From Cytospora piceicola (lineage: Eukaryota; Ascomycota; Sordariomycetes; Diaporthales; Cytosporaceae), in contig JALQBC010000020.1 of assembly GCA_023375675.1 (NCBI GenBank), positions 620,001 through 684,000 on the forward strand: a stretch of DNA of 64,000 bases, in the 5' to 3' direction. Below, one piece after another: positions 42,845 through 54,659 of this stretch. Position 1 is the first letter of the stretch; each line of letters opens with the position of its first letter. The position numbers were made by a program, and so were the translations under genes. The notes beneath the pieces were generated by a model. It saw only the letters and a list, made by a program, of their open reading frames with translations. It searched no databases and was not told where the DNA came from.

Positions 42845-45649
42845 TCAGGATGGCACGACATCTATGACAACAGGGTCCAGAGACAGAGGGATCTTCCAGC
42901 CCAGCCTTTCCTTTGTGACCCCCACTCCGGTGACCTTATAAGTAGCAACTCCATCCTCTCTGCTTACCCACATGACGGTTGCATTCGTTGTCGGCACCCC
43001 ATCAAGTTGCCCCAGTGTGACAGCGAAGGAGGTATTTCCGGCCGTGTACACCACTTCCTGAATCATACCAGCATCTATCTCCACCAGTAAACCCAGCGGT
43101 CCGACAAACACCTTCCGCCTCGCCGCATCCCTGGGAACTAAAACGGCCGTCCCATCGCCATGACCAGTCACCACCCCACCATAAGCCACCAAACCGAGAT
43201 CCGCGTCCTCCACGAGATATGAGCCCGTGCCGAGAACCAGCCCGACGAAGTTAGGCCCGTAGTCGCCGCTGTATGCGTCCCACGCCAGAGTATCGGGAAA
43301 AGAGTGGAAAGAAGCGGCCGCGAAGCCGTCTTCGTGTATGTTTGAGAGGGGGCCGTTCATACCGCCGTAACCGATGCGGAGGAGGTACGTGTCGTTGGGA
43401 TTGCTGCGAAACGCGGAGAGCGCGACGAGGGCGTTGAGGCCGGATCCGTAGTGGTGGATTTGTCGTTCGATACGTTCGAGCTTGCCGCCGTAGCTATGTT
43501 GTTGTTCAGTAAGAAGACGGCCTTGTGGGGGGGGGGGGGGGAGGTTACGAGCTTACATGTTGTCCCAGTATCGCCGCGCATTACCGTTCCAGCCCCAGTG
43601 GGCAACAGTCGGTTGGAAACCCAATACAGTTCCCAATGTTTTTTTCGCCATCGCGTCATAGCCGAAGTATTTGGACCAGTAGTACACTCCTTCCTGCCCG
43701 GTCGAGTCCCATGCCATTTCGGACCCAAACGGATCCGTCATGGTGCTCCAGAGCTCGACGCGCGCCCGCATCTTGTCTTCCAGGTTGCTCGCTTCGTCTG
43801 ACCAACCCTCACGCTTCAAGTCTTTTAAGAGCTCCCCAAAGACCGTCTCGCCCATGAGACCATCTGTCGAATATCCGACCAGCCAGTTGCCATTTGTGTC
43901 CTGCGCCATTGCCGACATGACCGTACTGTAACTCTGGTTCAGATACCAGCCCCACGTGTGCTGTGACAGAAGGTCTGGATAGGCTCTCCCTGCTCGGTAG
44001 ATGGCCCAGTAAGTCGCTGCAACGTGTACATAGTCGTAAGCACGGTCGGTCGCATATGCTTCGTCCTCGGTCCAGGACTCCCAAGTCGTCCAGTCTATCT
44101 CGCTCGAGTACGTATAATTCGGCAGGCCGTAGTAAAAGATGCTCTTTCGCACAGCGTACGTCCCGTCGTCGGGCTGAATTGTTTTGAAGAGCACTCCGTC
44201 AACAAAGGCCTCCAGCTTTGCGACTTCGTCAGCGTTGGGCTGCGCGGCTTGCTTCATTGCTGCAGCGAGGAACGAACCCGCACCAGCTTCATCGGATAGA
44301 CCGGCAATCCACACTCGTTGATCCTGAAGGACTGTGGCTTTCAAGCTGTAGTCATAGCTGATCACCGAGGGCGCGCGTCCGAACGGGTCCGTGGTGTCAG
44401 TGAAGTATTGCTCGGTAGTGAGAAAGTTGCCTAGGTCGGCGAGGGTTTCTGGTCCGGATTTGACTATGTAGTAATGGACAGTCTGGATTTGGCCGCTTGT
44501 GTAGTTGATCGCGAGACGGACGCGGCCAAAAGTGCTAGGCGAGGGCGAGATGTCATACAGACCGGACTGTGCTTCTGTGATGTCGAGCGCGCCAGATGGC
44601 TCAACGCTCATGTTTGCAACGCTGCCTCCGGAGCCCGGGTTGACAAGAAGCTGAGCCGTGAGATCCTGAGGAACGATGAACCCAGGAATCCCACGCGCAT
44701 ATGGCGTTCCCGTCTTCTGAACAGCACCGTCGATCTCCCTAATTCCACCAGCTGCTAGCGAGAATCTTAACCCGAAGGTCAGAGCCTGGCCAGGCTCTAC
44801 GAGTCGTGAAGAAGGCGAATTCCATGGCACACTCGCACTCCATTCGTTCTGGGTATATGCCTTAGTCAGTGTCTGCCATTCATAGAAGCCCTCAAATGTC
44901 TGACTCCCATATGCTGTAGCATCGTAGTACGGCTCGTCGAGATTTCGGTACGCCTCCAATGGCGTGTCCCCCAGAGGCGTGACGACCAGTGCGGCACCGT
45001 CTCCACTGATGGGAGAGACACGGATGTAGCCTGCGTGCATGCCGATGTATGGATCGGACAGTGAGCACAGCTCTTGCGTCTCCTCGGCTGTGCGGTTGTT
45101 GAATACGCTGTTGAATTCTGCTGGGAAGCCAAGGCCGCCTAGTTCGATGGACCGGTTTCCAACATTGGTAATGATGAAGGACAAGGCGAGATCTCCATCA
45201 GCGTCGAGCCAGTTTCGGGTGATGTTGAGTGCAGACGTATCTGAAGGCAACGTCGGTCCCAAGTTCGAGGCCGCCAAAACGCTCTCGTTTATGGCAGCAG
45301 GCAGGGAGGTCACCGGCTCTCTTGTCGCCGCCGAGTCACCATCGATCCAACTCGTGCTGCCCACAGTCCTGTACCGGAAAGTCACATCTCCCCAATGATA
45401 CTGGCCGTTGCCGGCACGATAGGGTAGATAGTCGGACGGTAGGAAATCGAAAGTCTCACCAGACGCGTTGAGAGAAGCCAGAACTTGAGCATCGCGAACA
45501 AGCTTCAGGTCAAAGTTCTGGGTGCTTAGTGTGATGAAGCCATTGCTTAAACTCAGATCATCATTCTGGGCATGGGAAATTGGGACACATGAAATGCTCA
45601 AGAGACTTGCAAGGACTCTGAGGTAGACAGGTTCCTTCCAGGCTATCAT
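42845..45649 (-). CDS. secreted DUF5695-type glycosidase-like protein
   Basis: Exon 1 is 43557-45649 and exon 2 is 42845-43493; the 63-nt intron (GTAAGC...ACATAG) contains a G15 run on the plus strand. The protein has 913 aa with a signal peptide (VLASLLSISCVPISHA). An N-terminal beta-rich half includes NGFITLSTQNFDLKLVRDAQ, GGLGFPAEFNSVFNNRT and DPYIGMHAGYIRVSP. A helical half follows that looks like a six-hairpin glycosidase toroid, with RVELWSTMTDPFGSEMAWDS, TGQEGVYYWSKYFGYDAMA and HHYGSGLNALVALSAFRSNP. I believe this is the fungal DUF5695 family of presumed plant-polysaccharide-active enzymes, but catalytic residues cannot be assigned by eye. Several Asn-x-Ser/Thr sites fit secretion. The gene is complete with no frame problems. 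Confidence 0.75.
43527..43541 (+). repeat. G15 homopolymer inside an intron
   Basis: Fifteen consecutive G (C on the coding strand) within the 63-nt intron of the glycosidase-like gene. Length may vary between isolates or be a sequencing artefact. Confidence 0.85.
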
Positions 45650-46623
45650 AATGGCAATACGTGTGCAGAAGTGGTCACGCCTACCTCGACTGTGATATGA
45701 TACGAACCATGGTATATGGGATACCGTTCTCTGTTGATTAAATAATAATTACAGAGCCAGGCGACAGTAGAATATCATCGATGTGACATTGATCGGGCGC
45801 GTTTCCCCCGAGCGGAAAGGAGGGCGGACTCTATTTTCCGTGGTTGCATGCGGCGATAGTGAGGGTGGATATGCAACCTCGTGTTCCAGGGTTTGGTGCA
45901 TGGTTGACTATCTACGTTATAAGGTATACGACGAGCTGATCTGCACCCAATATATTTTCAGATCTTGTTGTGGTATGATCATCCAAAACTAGACATTCGC
46001 CAAAATTCAAGAGCACCATCTGGACGGACATCTGGACCAAGACAGTACCTAGGTACCTCCAGTGGCAACCCCATTGCTAAGTTCAGAGCACTTGAGATGT
46101 TTCGTTTGTCTCAGCTTCAAAGTCTCGCAGTCTAATTGAAAATCATGGTGGTTTCCAGCTTCGAATCATGCCTTGAGATGCACGGCTCACGCAACATTCT
46201 GGGCTCGAACCCGTCTGGTTCAAATGGAATTCTTTACTAAGTAAATATCGCTGTGAGCGCAGATAAAAACGACTTCTCTGGTTCTCCGACTGTTGCAGCA
46301 CCCACGTCGTGATATCCTGAAACTAGTGAACTATAGGCACTGATATAATTAACCCCAGTTATTGGTTTGGAGAAAAGCACACCAAAAACCCAAAGAAGTA
46401 AACTAGATCAAAGAAAAAAATCCACTCTTATAGACTCTTAAGTCGGTAAGTACTGTTCACGAAGCAAATATACAGTTCCTCATCGTGCTGGAGTGAAACA
46501 CCGCCAGATGCAATATGAATGGCCTGGATATCGTGTTGTGCCATAATCTAGTAAAGCCTGTCAATGGGGAGGGCATAAGTCCCACAGCCGCACGGTCTTA
46601 TAGAATCTTGAAGCCTCACGTAC
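45650..46623. other. intergenic, glycosidase promoter, no gene recognised
   Basis: Upstream of the glycosidase-like gene and downstream of the cysteine-rich membrane protein gene. TACCTAGGTA-type palindromes lie near 46048 and 46620. Nothing else was recognised. Confidence 0.5.
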
Positions 46624-47761
46624 CTAGGTGTGTGTTGGCGAGCTGAGAGAGAGAAGCTGCGCTGGAAGTTCTGCCATTATGCCGTCTTCTGGTAATTCGG
46701 CCTCTGAAATCTGTGCCGGAAGCTCTGGTTGGCCTGATTCCAACTCAACAGGAACTGCGACTGGTACGCCAGATATTTCTGGCTTCGTATAACCTTCGAT
46801 ACCTTTACCAATAGATGTTTTTATCTGCATCCTCTTCACTCGTCGAATCCGCCACCCAAATATGAGAGCTCCGGCCATAAGGACTACCACAGGAACACCC
46901 ACCCCAAGTCCGATCTTCAAGCCATTATTGTCGGCCCCGAGGTCCCTATTGAGGTCAGTGCAGCAGTTGACGTGGAGCTGGCTATGGTATCATGTGTTAT
47001 GATGCTTGGTGATCCAGTAGCCCTCATGTTCAAAATTGGATATGCGCAATAGTCCCCGGTCGAGAGTGAGGTTTGGGTTGCACAGGTTGCACCGTTGAGG
47101 CAACAGTCCATCCCACATTGAATTCCTTCACTCGCACACATAGTCTCCACGTTTAACCCTATCAGACCACGTTTAACCCTATCAGAATCAAATAATTGGT
47201 TAAGTTGCAGTCCGTACCGCACGGACAGCAGCCCGCACAAAAGTACTGGCCACATACATAATACGTATTAGAGCATAGCCGGCTAGCGCAAACATACACA
47301 GTCTCTGTGATCGTTGCACTGGAGATCGTGATGATTGTTGTTATTCGGGTGTAGTAGGAATCAGTATGGCTGGATCCATGGCAGGTAGATCCAAGGGGAC
47401 AGCACTCAGGCTCCAATAATGTTTCGTTGACGGTGCAATAACGAGTATTTGAACAACAGGTGGTGGGGTTGATGTCAGAGCCTATTGTCAGAGTTAGCAG
47501 GTGGTGGAATCATCCGGAACCACGTCAGCAGACTGTGGTCGTTTCTGAAGGACAACACGTACATGAATGTGATCCAAAGCCACAATTACCATCCTTCTTC
47601 TGCAGCCCTTGGGCATGAGAGGCCAGGTATAACGATTCGTTGTACAGAGGTTGTATCTGCCCAGCGTCGAAGAACCTAAGGTCCGGTCCATGAAATCTAA
47701 TGCCCGTGACGCCCCATAGAAGGACGAAAATGCCAAGAAGCGTGGTATGTCGACGGTCCAT
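46624..47761 (-). CDS. cysteine-rich single-pass membrane protein, probable frameshift
   Basis: Best model: exons 47563-47761, 47218-47481 and 46624-47158. Intron 1 is 81 nt (GTACGT donor, TGCTAAC branch) and intron 2 is 59 nt. A signal peptide (LLGIFVLLWGVTG) leads to an ectodomain with many cysteine pairs (GNCGFGSHSC, PTTCCSNTRYC, PECCPLGSTC, QYFCAGCCPC, CGMDCCLNGATC). A Ser/Thr stalk follows, then a membrane helix IGLGVGVPVVVLMAGALIFG and a basic stop-transfer RIRRVKRMQ. The stalk and helix are in different frames. One extra base in a GGGG run at about 46936 joins TSIGTSG to ADNNGLKIG; otherwise the protein ends as IGTSGPTIMA. The architecture resembles fungal surface sensor-like or cell-wall proteins. 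No specific function can be assigned. Confidence 0.6.
47147..47186. repeat. 20-bp perfect tandem duplication spanning a splice acceptor
   Basis: Two abutting identical copies of a 20-mer. On the minus strand each copy contains CTGATAG, so the acceptor of intron 2 in the cysteine-rich gene is duplicated. Only the downstream acceptor keeps the reading frame. Confidence 0.9.
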
Positions 47762-49114
47762 ATCTCGAAGAAGTAGGAATATGTGCCAGTGGAACCATTG
47801 GAGAGACATGGTCGACCAGTGATGAGAGACAAAGGGCCAAGATGGTGATCCAGCCCTGTGCAGCTTCTTGTTGCACCATGCAATGTAGTCGTCCTTATAT
47901 AGGTACAATTGCACATCTGGCATAATCTTCGATTCTTGATAGTAGGATAAGCAATGTCTTGGATATGGTTTACCTTACTCACATACTTAAGGAAGTAGGA
48001 GACGTTGATCGCATGGGGGGGCAGTCGGGTCGAAATTCAGCCTCACACCTAACCCGTGGATTCAGTGCTTGGTCATCGGCAGTATCATTGATGTGGATAG
48101 CATATCCCTTTCATTGGATTCCCTTTCGATATTGAATTTGTTCTTGATATGAAAATCGTACTATTTCAAGGAACAGGGAAACTCACCTTAGCCTTGTTCA
48201 GGATTTAATAAGACCAACGCTCAGAGCAGTTTTCTTATTGGAGTCCTCTTAGAACTCTGGCAGCGACAGCTGAACATGTCGCTCATAATTATAGGAAGCC
48301 AGCGGTTCAAAGACATGTCTCACTATGTACCGCGGTCGAGCTAATTACTTAAATATTGAAGTTAGGAAAATCATCTAAGATTAGTATCCGGCCTGAACAG
48401 ATTTAAACGTAATTCTTCGGCGACTAGTTCGATTACCCCAGGTTGTCCAACTGGGGAGTCCGGGGCCCCGGGACCTCGGGTCAACGGGAGCGGAGTTTCG
48501 ACCGGGATGGGCCTACTTCTGATCCTTGCCTTCCCCGGTTTCGGGACTCGACATGGAGGTCCCTCAACAAAGAGAGCATAATCACAGAGTACTTGCTCCA
48601 CGACAATTGGTAGGTGGCAATTCCGATGCATCATGATGCTCGGTCGGTATGAGAAAGTCCTTTCGATGGGCTAGAGATTCCTGTGCAGTGTCTGGAGAGA
48701 CCGTCGCTTCTAGGGGATTTCCTGTACACTGATACAGCCACCGATCCTCACGCACGGCGCATACGCTGACTACTTATGTGTTGACTTTCGATTTATACAG
48801 TTATGATGAAGTCCCGTTATACGTAACAGCACATAGATATTCCCTGAGAAAGGACAGCATCATCAGTAACCGAGGCATATGACATCTGGATTATGCAATT
48901 CTGCAGGCGAGGGGAGTCGACCTGTGTCCAGCCCCGCCAAATTGGACCCCTGGACTCCCCAGTGACATCCGCCAACCCGCTCTCGGCAGGTGGAGGGACA
49001 ACACTCCCGCGGTGGTTTTAAGTCCGGGGGGAGCTCTCTCACGCTGCTGTGGTTTCTCTTTCATCGACCTGATCACTTCCCTTCTCTCCACGGTGATTCT
49101 CAGACAAGAACACC
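47762..49114. other. divergent promoter region upstream of 2-methylcitrate dehydratase
   Basis: 1.35 kb between the cysteine-rich gene (-) and the 2-methylcitrate dehydratase gene (+). It holds the repeated GGGGAGTC octamers listed separately and no supported gene. Confidence 0.55.
48450..48963. promoter_or_regulatory. three GGGGAGTC octamers, two within an inverted 12-mer
   Basis: GGGGAGTC occurs at 48453-48460 and 48911-48918, and as its complement at 48953-48960. The first and third are extended to an identical 12-mer in opposite orientation (48450-48461 and 48952-48963). They lie about 150-665 bp upstream of the dehydratase start. A role as transcription-factor sites is inference. Confidence 0.35.
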
Positions 49115-50987
49115 ATGTCTGCCGTCAATCGCGCCCTCTCCAAGACGTTGCGACTTCAGAAGCCTTACACGGCGTCACAAGCTGTGCGGTCATCAGGAAC
49201 CAGACAACTGCTAAACGGCGGAGCATCGCGAACCTCGGCCCTCATCGCCGCTGCCCCTCGATCCATCCCCAGAGCTTCAACCTCAAGCTTCCACACAATG
49301 ACTTCACTCAAATCCTCGGCCGAGACGACGCCAAAACCCGCCGAGGGCGTAGGCTACGATCCGGAGATCAAAGACATCGCGAATTACATCCACAACTACA
49401 AAATCGACTCGGACCTTGCTGTAAGTTCCCCGTGTCCTCACACCAACACCCGCGTTACCCCGCAACCGAGGCTAACCGCCGGGGATTTCTCTCTCTCCCA
49501 ACGCCCAACAGTTCGAGACAGCCAGGTTCGTCTTCCTAGACACAATCGGCTGCGGCCTGGAGGGCCTCCGCTTCAAGGAATGCACCAAGCTGCTCGGCCC
49601 CGTCGTGCCGGGGACGCTCGTGCCCAACGGCACCAAGGTCTTCGGCACGCCTTTCCAGCTGGACCCCGTCAACGGCGCCTTCAACATCGGCACCATGATC
49701 CGCTGGCTCGACTACAACGACTGCTGGCTCGCCGCTGAGTGGGGCCACCCGTCAGACAACCTGGGCGCCATCCTGGCCGTCGCCGACTGGGTGAACCGCA
49801 CCAACAAGGCGGGCGGGAACCTGGCGGGCGGCAAGATCTTTACCGTCAGGGATGTCCTGGAGGGCATGATCAAGGCTCACGAGATCCAGGGCTGCCTGGC
49901 GCTCGAGAACTCGTTCAACAAGGTGGGCCTGGACCACGTCGTCCTGGTCAAGGTCGCCAGCACCGCAGTGGTCTCGGGCATGCTTGGCCTGGGAGAGAAG
50001 CAGACTGCCGACGCCATCACGCAGGCGTGGGTCGACGGCCAGAGCCTGCGCACTTACCGGCACTCGCCTAACACCATGTCGCGCAAGTCGTGGGCCGCGG
50101 GTGATGCTTGCCAGAGGGCTGTCAACCTGGTGCTCAAGGTCATGAAGGGCGAGTCCGGTGTGCCGTCTGTCTTGTCTGCACCGGTCTGGGGATTCTATGA
50201 TGTCGCCTTCAAGGGAAAGAAGTTCGAGTTCCAGCGCCCGTATGGCAGCTATGTCATGGAGAACGTGCTGTTTAAGGTCTCATACCCAGGTAAGTTCTGC
50301 AGTGTCATAAACGGGAGACGAACAAGCCGCGTCGCTCACTGAACCACCTTGCTGACCCTCCACCACCCAGCCGAATTCCACTCCCAGACCGCCATCGAGG
50401 CCTCGCAGAAGATCCACGCCACCCTCAAGGCGCTGGGCAAGTCCGCAGCAGACATTAAGTCCATCACCAACCGCACGCACGAGGCGTGCGTGCGCATCAT
50501 CGACAAGCAGTTCAAGCCCATGGACAACTTCGCGGACCGGGACCACTGCGTGCAGTACATGTGCGCGGTGATGCTCGTCTTCGGGCGGCTGCAGGCGACC
50601 GACTACACGGACGGGTCGGAGGCGGCGACGAGCCCGCTGGTCGAGTCGCTGCGGACCCGGATGCGGTGCGTCGAGGACCCGCAGTTCACGCGGGACTACC
50701 ACGACCCGGCGCTGCGCACCATCAGCAACGCGCTGACGATCGAGCTCGAGGACGGCACCGTGCTGGACGAGGTCGTGGTCGAGGCCCCGCTGGGCCACCG
50801 GCTCAGGAGGGAGGAGGCCAAGCCGGAGATCCTGGCCAAGTACAAGAGGCACCTCGAGTCGCACTACGGCGGGGAGAGGGTGCAGCAGCTGGTGGAGCTT
50901 GGCGTGGACAAGGCGAAGCTGGAGGGCATGGCGGTAGATGAGTATGTGGACCTGTATGTGGTTGACAAGAGCGAGTTTGTCTCATAG
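49115..50987 (+). CDS. 2-methylcitrate dehydratase, mitochondrial (MmgE/PrpD family)
   Basis: Exons 49115-49420, 49512-50289 and 50371-50987 (introns 91 and 81 nt) encode 566 aa. Residues 1-60 are rich in Ser, Arg and Ala without acidic residues, as in a mitochondrial presequence. The PrpD domain follows: [75 protein letters not shown]-like [16 protein letters not shown] and [16 protein letters not shown]. The enzyme dehydrates 2-methylcitrate to 2-methyl-cis-aconitate in the propionyl-CoA-detoxifying methylcitrate cycle (yeast Pdh1). Codon use is strongly G/C-ending, typical of an abundant metabolic enzyme. No other methylcitrate-cycle gene is in the window. Family assignment is firm. Confidence 0.94.
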
Positions 50988-51281
50988 ATAGATCAGAAGC
51001 GGCAGCATTTGTCGGATGCAATTTCAGGGCATGAAATAGAGGGCATTGCATGGACTATGTCATGTCCAACGTTTTGAAAGATAGATCATTTGATTATGAT
51101 TGCCAATGTAAGCACCTTTATAAGGTGAAGGAGAAACCCGATCTTCCCCCGATATTTGTAAAACTAAAACTACTCAGGTTTCCTAGGAAAAACGCCAGAA
51201 CGCCATCAAGCCAGTCTCATGGAACGGCCTCTTCTTCCCTTATTATGCACATCCAGCCGCTGTAATAATGTAACAGCGTCT

Positions 51282-52194
51282 CTAAAAGATCGAGTTCACA
51301 ATGTTGCTACCAATGGTAGCACCCGCACCGAAGATGGCCGCATTTCCCAGCTTCTTTCCAAACTTCTTGCCCATCTCCCCACCCTTGCCCTGCTTACCAT
51401 CCGCACCGGGCTGCTCCGCCACCGCCATGGGCGGCACGTTGGCGTTGTACGGGCTCGGCTGCGGTTGCTGCTGCTGCGGCTGGGGGGGCTGGTACCCGCC
51501 GTACGGGGCCTGCTGCGCGGGGGCGGCGTAGCCGTTGTAGCCGGACTTCTCGGCGGGGTAGCCGCCGTAGGCGGCGCGGCTGCCGCCGCCGTTGCTGCTG
51601 CCGTTCTCGGGCATGGCCTCGACGTAGGTCTTGGGGAAGATGCCCTCCTGGCCGGTGCGCTCGTTGCGGCCCATCCACCAGTCCGCGTTCATGTACTCGT
51701 AGACGGCGACCTTGTCGTCCCGCTCGAAGGAGCAGTCACGGGCGTCCGAGGCCTGGTAGGCGTAGAGGGCCCTGGCGTGGGCGATGATGGGCTTGGACGG
51801 CGGCGCGGGCGCGGGCTGCGGGTTGTTGCGGCTCGGGAGGGCCGGGGGCTGGTTGCCCGTGGTCTGGGCGTAGGAGGGGGGTTGGGGGGTGTGGGTGTTG
51901 TTGTTGTGGAGGCTCAGAGCAGCCAGGTTGGCGGTCGGTGCGGGTGGTGAGGCGACGCGGGCGGCGGCGGATGATGGGGTGGGTGCGCTGGAGAGGGGCG
52001 ACTCGGAGGGGAGGAGGGCGTGGATGCTCTCGTAGGAGTGGTCACTGATCATGCCTTTCTCGAGAAGGGATTCGAGTTCCTGACCGAAAAAGTGTTAGTG
52101 ATTGCTGTCCTGCGTTTGAGCCGCGTGATGCACTTACATTTCTGATGGTACGGAGAGACCGGTTAGTCTCGATGATTCTCTGGCGCTCAGCCAT
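51282..52194 (-). CDS. SH3 domain protein of the Lsb1/Pin3 type
   Basis: Exons 52138-52194 and 51282-52079 (58-nt intron, GTAAGT...GTCAG) encode 284 aa. The N-terminal helix MAERQRIIETNRSLRTIRNE and a Pro/Ala/Ser-rich linker lead to an SH3 domain at about 121-176. SH3 landmarks are ARALYAYQA, the acidic RT loop, ADWWMGRN and GIFPKTYVEAM (the ALYDY, WW and GxxPxNYV positions). A low-complexity tail rich in Gly, Tyr, Pro and Gln (about 185-245) precedes a conserved KKFGKKLGNAAIFGAGATIG end. That C-terminus and the SH3 placement match yeast Lsb1/Lsb2 (Pin3), which bind the Las17/WASP actin regulator. The Gln/Tyr-rich stretch is prion-like in composition. Confidence 0.9.
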
Positions 52195-53323
52195 GATGGT
52201 GGATTTGATGCTGTTGTTAAGTCGTTGTGGTTGCGTGTGAGTATCAGGATATTTCTAGGTAGACACCTGGGTATGTAAAACAAGTCTGCAGCGTGTCCTG
52301 GAGAAGGGGACTGAAGTAGGTTCAGGTGGATAGATGAGGAGAGGGGCCCAGCGAGATGTCGTTCGTTTAAGGCGTTCAGGCAGTGGTGGCGCAGCAATGC
52401 ACTGAAGTTGGACATTCAACTCGGGCCGCATTTGGAGCCCGGCCCGCCAAGAAGAACATTGAAACAGTGGAACATTGGAACATTGAATTATTGTAATCCC
52501 CACCCGAGCAGCATCCATGACTGCCATGATATAACCTATGATATCAGCAAGCTTTACCTAGGTACTTTTCAGTGTCTGATTCACCGAGCTATGTTCTTTT
52601 CGTGTCAGAAATCTACTTGGGAGGTTGGTTAATCTCGTGTCCCGTTTCAGCTTTTGCTCTACGTTCCACGATATTGGGGTGGTACTCGGGGGCTGAGCAA
52701 GTACGCAATTCCCTGATCGGCCAGATATGAAGTCATCAACATTGAAAGTTTATCCCCTATCACTTCTGGGTTGTGCCGCATGCCAGATGTCTTGATCTGC
52801 CAATACTTCCCCGTGCTGGACAACTAGTAGCGCCTCGTGTTCTCTCGTGGCGGGGCCATTCGACAGAGCCAAGTTGACCGCAATGGCGGGCAATTCCTCC
52901 TCTCGTTTTTATAGCCAAGCCAGATTTCCTCCCAAGCGAGGAGTCCGCAGCTGAGATGACAGCCTATGTTTCTTGTCGAACGGCGATATCTGGTGTGACA
53001 AAGTCTGGTTGTTACCGTCAGATCCGTAGTACGACACGAAGCAGTGTCAAAGCCGGTCCGGTCCGTTGGGATTTTCCAGGGGTATTTCTTCAATTTTTTA
53101 TTGTTTCGAGATGCCTCTTTCGTTCGTCTGTATGCGTACACATGGTGCGAGATATTTCTGAATAACAGCCCTTCAACGGCTGCTATCCATGTTCCGATGC
53201 TTAATGCCCATCTTGCCAAGCAGTATGCCGTCCTCCCAAGAAATCATGTGTCGCCGTTGTAGTAATGTACAGGGTATCGCCGAGTATCGGGATGTAAAAC
53301 GTTGGGGAAATAGTCGTCAACGT
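52195..53323. other. intergenic, no gene recognised
   Basis: Promoter of the SH3 gene on the left and 3' region of TOM5 on the right. One TACCTAGGTA palindrome lies near 52556. No supported gene. Confidence 0.5.
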
Positions 53324-53643
53324 TTAGAACATCTTCCAGATGGTGTCGACAGCGAAGGGAGCTAAGGAGTAAAGACGTTAGTACCAAGGCTGCCGAAGGA
53401 GACATGCGGACGGGGACGGCGACGGCGAGATGGACGTCTTGGATCATGGACATACAGAGGTAAAGAGCGACAGCAGTAGCGAGGACTTGGTGGACAGTGT
53501 AGTTGGCCTCGGCCTCGGCAGCTCTGAGCTCCTCAGGCGAGAGCTGGGGCATTCCCACTGCGAACGGCGGTAATTAGCATGGGCTACCCAACAGACCAGA
53601 CAGGGTATGGGATGGTTGGGGTGAACACACTTCCTCCGAACAT
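53324..53643 (-). CDS. tom5: mitochondrial import receptor subunit Tom5, 50 aa, three exons
   Basis: Exons are 53631-53643 (13 nt), 53456-53557 and 53324-53361, with introns of 73 and 94 nt. Splicing gives a 50-residue protein starting MFGG, then MPQLSPEELRAAEAEANYTV, a single membrane helix VLATAVALYL, and the end SPFAVDTIWKMF. The MFGG start, the acidic SPEELRAAEAE segment and the YLSPF-VD ending match fungal Tom5. This small tail-anchored subunit of the TOM complex in the outer mitochondrial membrane helps precursor transfer and complex stability. The acceptors are CGTTCGCAG and CTCCTTAG; donors GTGTGT and GTATGT. Without splicing the frame reads into an unrelated 104-codon sequence, which is why the gene is easily misannotated. 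Confidence 0.88.
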
Positions 53644-54659
53644 CTTGACTGTGGGTTATTTGGGGGGTGAGGTCTTAGTAGACGTTTAGATGTGGTTGTG
53701 AGGTTGGGTGAAGTGTTGACAAGGCTCGTGTGTAAATCAATCGATAGGTACAATGACGCATGTGAAGTCTTGATGGCCGCAAACTTTTAGAATGGCAGAT
53801 TGATTAATAGCAAGCAGCTCTAACGATAAGGCCGTCTCCACTAGATAAGGCTGGACTTCGGGAGACGGGGAGTCTTCAGGCGTTGCACGGACTGGCGGAG
53901 CACAGGACAGTGGGTATCCAGGCTGTTGGGGTGGGCCCAGGGCGTTCTGTATCCAACTTCCACCGTATGCCTAAGGGGGAAGCTAGAAGCGAATCCCGGC
54001 ATCCTCTCTGTAGCTGATTCTCCAACGGACTTTCTTATCTTTGTTTGGTGGTTGCATGTACAACGCGAAACACTAACAGCCGATTACGGTCAAAGGTACT
54101 CATGATGAACCGCCATTCCGTTACCAAATGCCAACCCTTGGCATATGCTCTAAGATGATAAATGCGGTAACGGACCAGTGACTCGTGTTGCTTGTGAGCT
54201 ATAACATGACATTCAACAGTGACAATCTCATTAATTGGTCTGGTTAGTCGTTATCACAACGGTTGATCCCAGAGTATATATGTATATGACTGGTGTTGAT
54301 GACATGGGATAGCTGCCCGCCCGCCCGAATCCTCTATGATACCTACATTATATCTTGCTTAAAGTTTGCTTCTACTTCCCAACATAGAACCACAACTGTC
54401 TTGTTCCCCAAGCCTTGACAATTCAACCTCTTCCCTTCTGTCCTCGCTTGGACGTGTTACAACTCGGTTCTCTCATTGACAGCCCAGGTACTTCCGGTGT
54501 TAATCTAGTGGCGAATCCATGGCTTGCTAGAGACACTACCATCATACCACGGGAAACTCTAAATACTCAGGACACAGCGTCAGCCGCCGTAACGTCCTCA
54601 TCAGGTACCTCGTTCTCTCACTTCGGCATTGAACTGCGAATTCAGGACCTTCAGACATC
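53644..54659. other. divergent promoter between TOM5 and the glycine cleavage P-protein
   Basis: 1 kb containing both promoters and the 5' leader of the P-protein gene. No gene recognised. A leader intron starting at GTACCT (about 54605) is possible but unproven. Confidence 0.5.

Noticed and set aside
47494..47982. Longer open frames over the first exon of the cysteine-rich gene
   Set aside because: They lack a signal peptide in frame and do not join the cysteine-rich exons; the spliced frame from ATG 47761 does.
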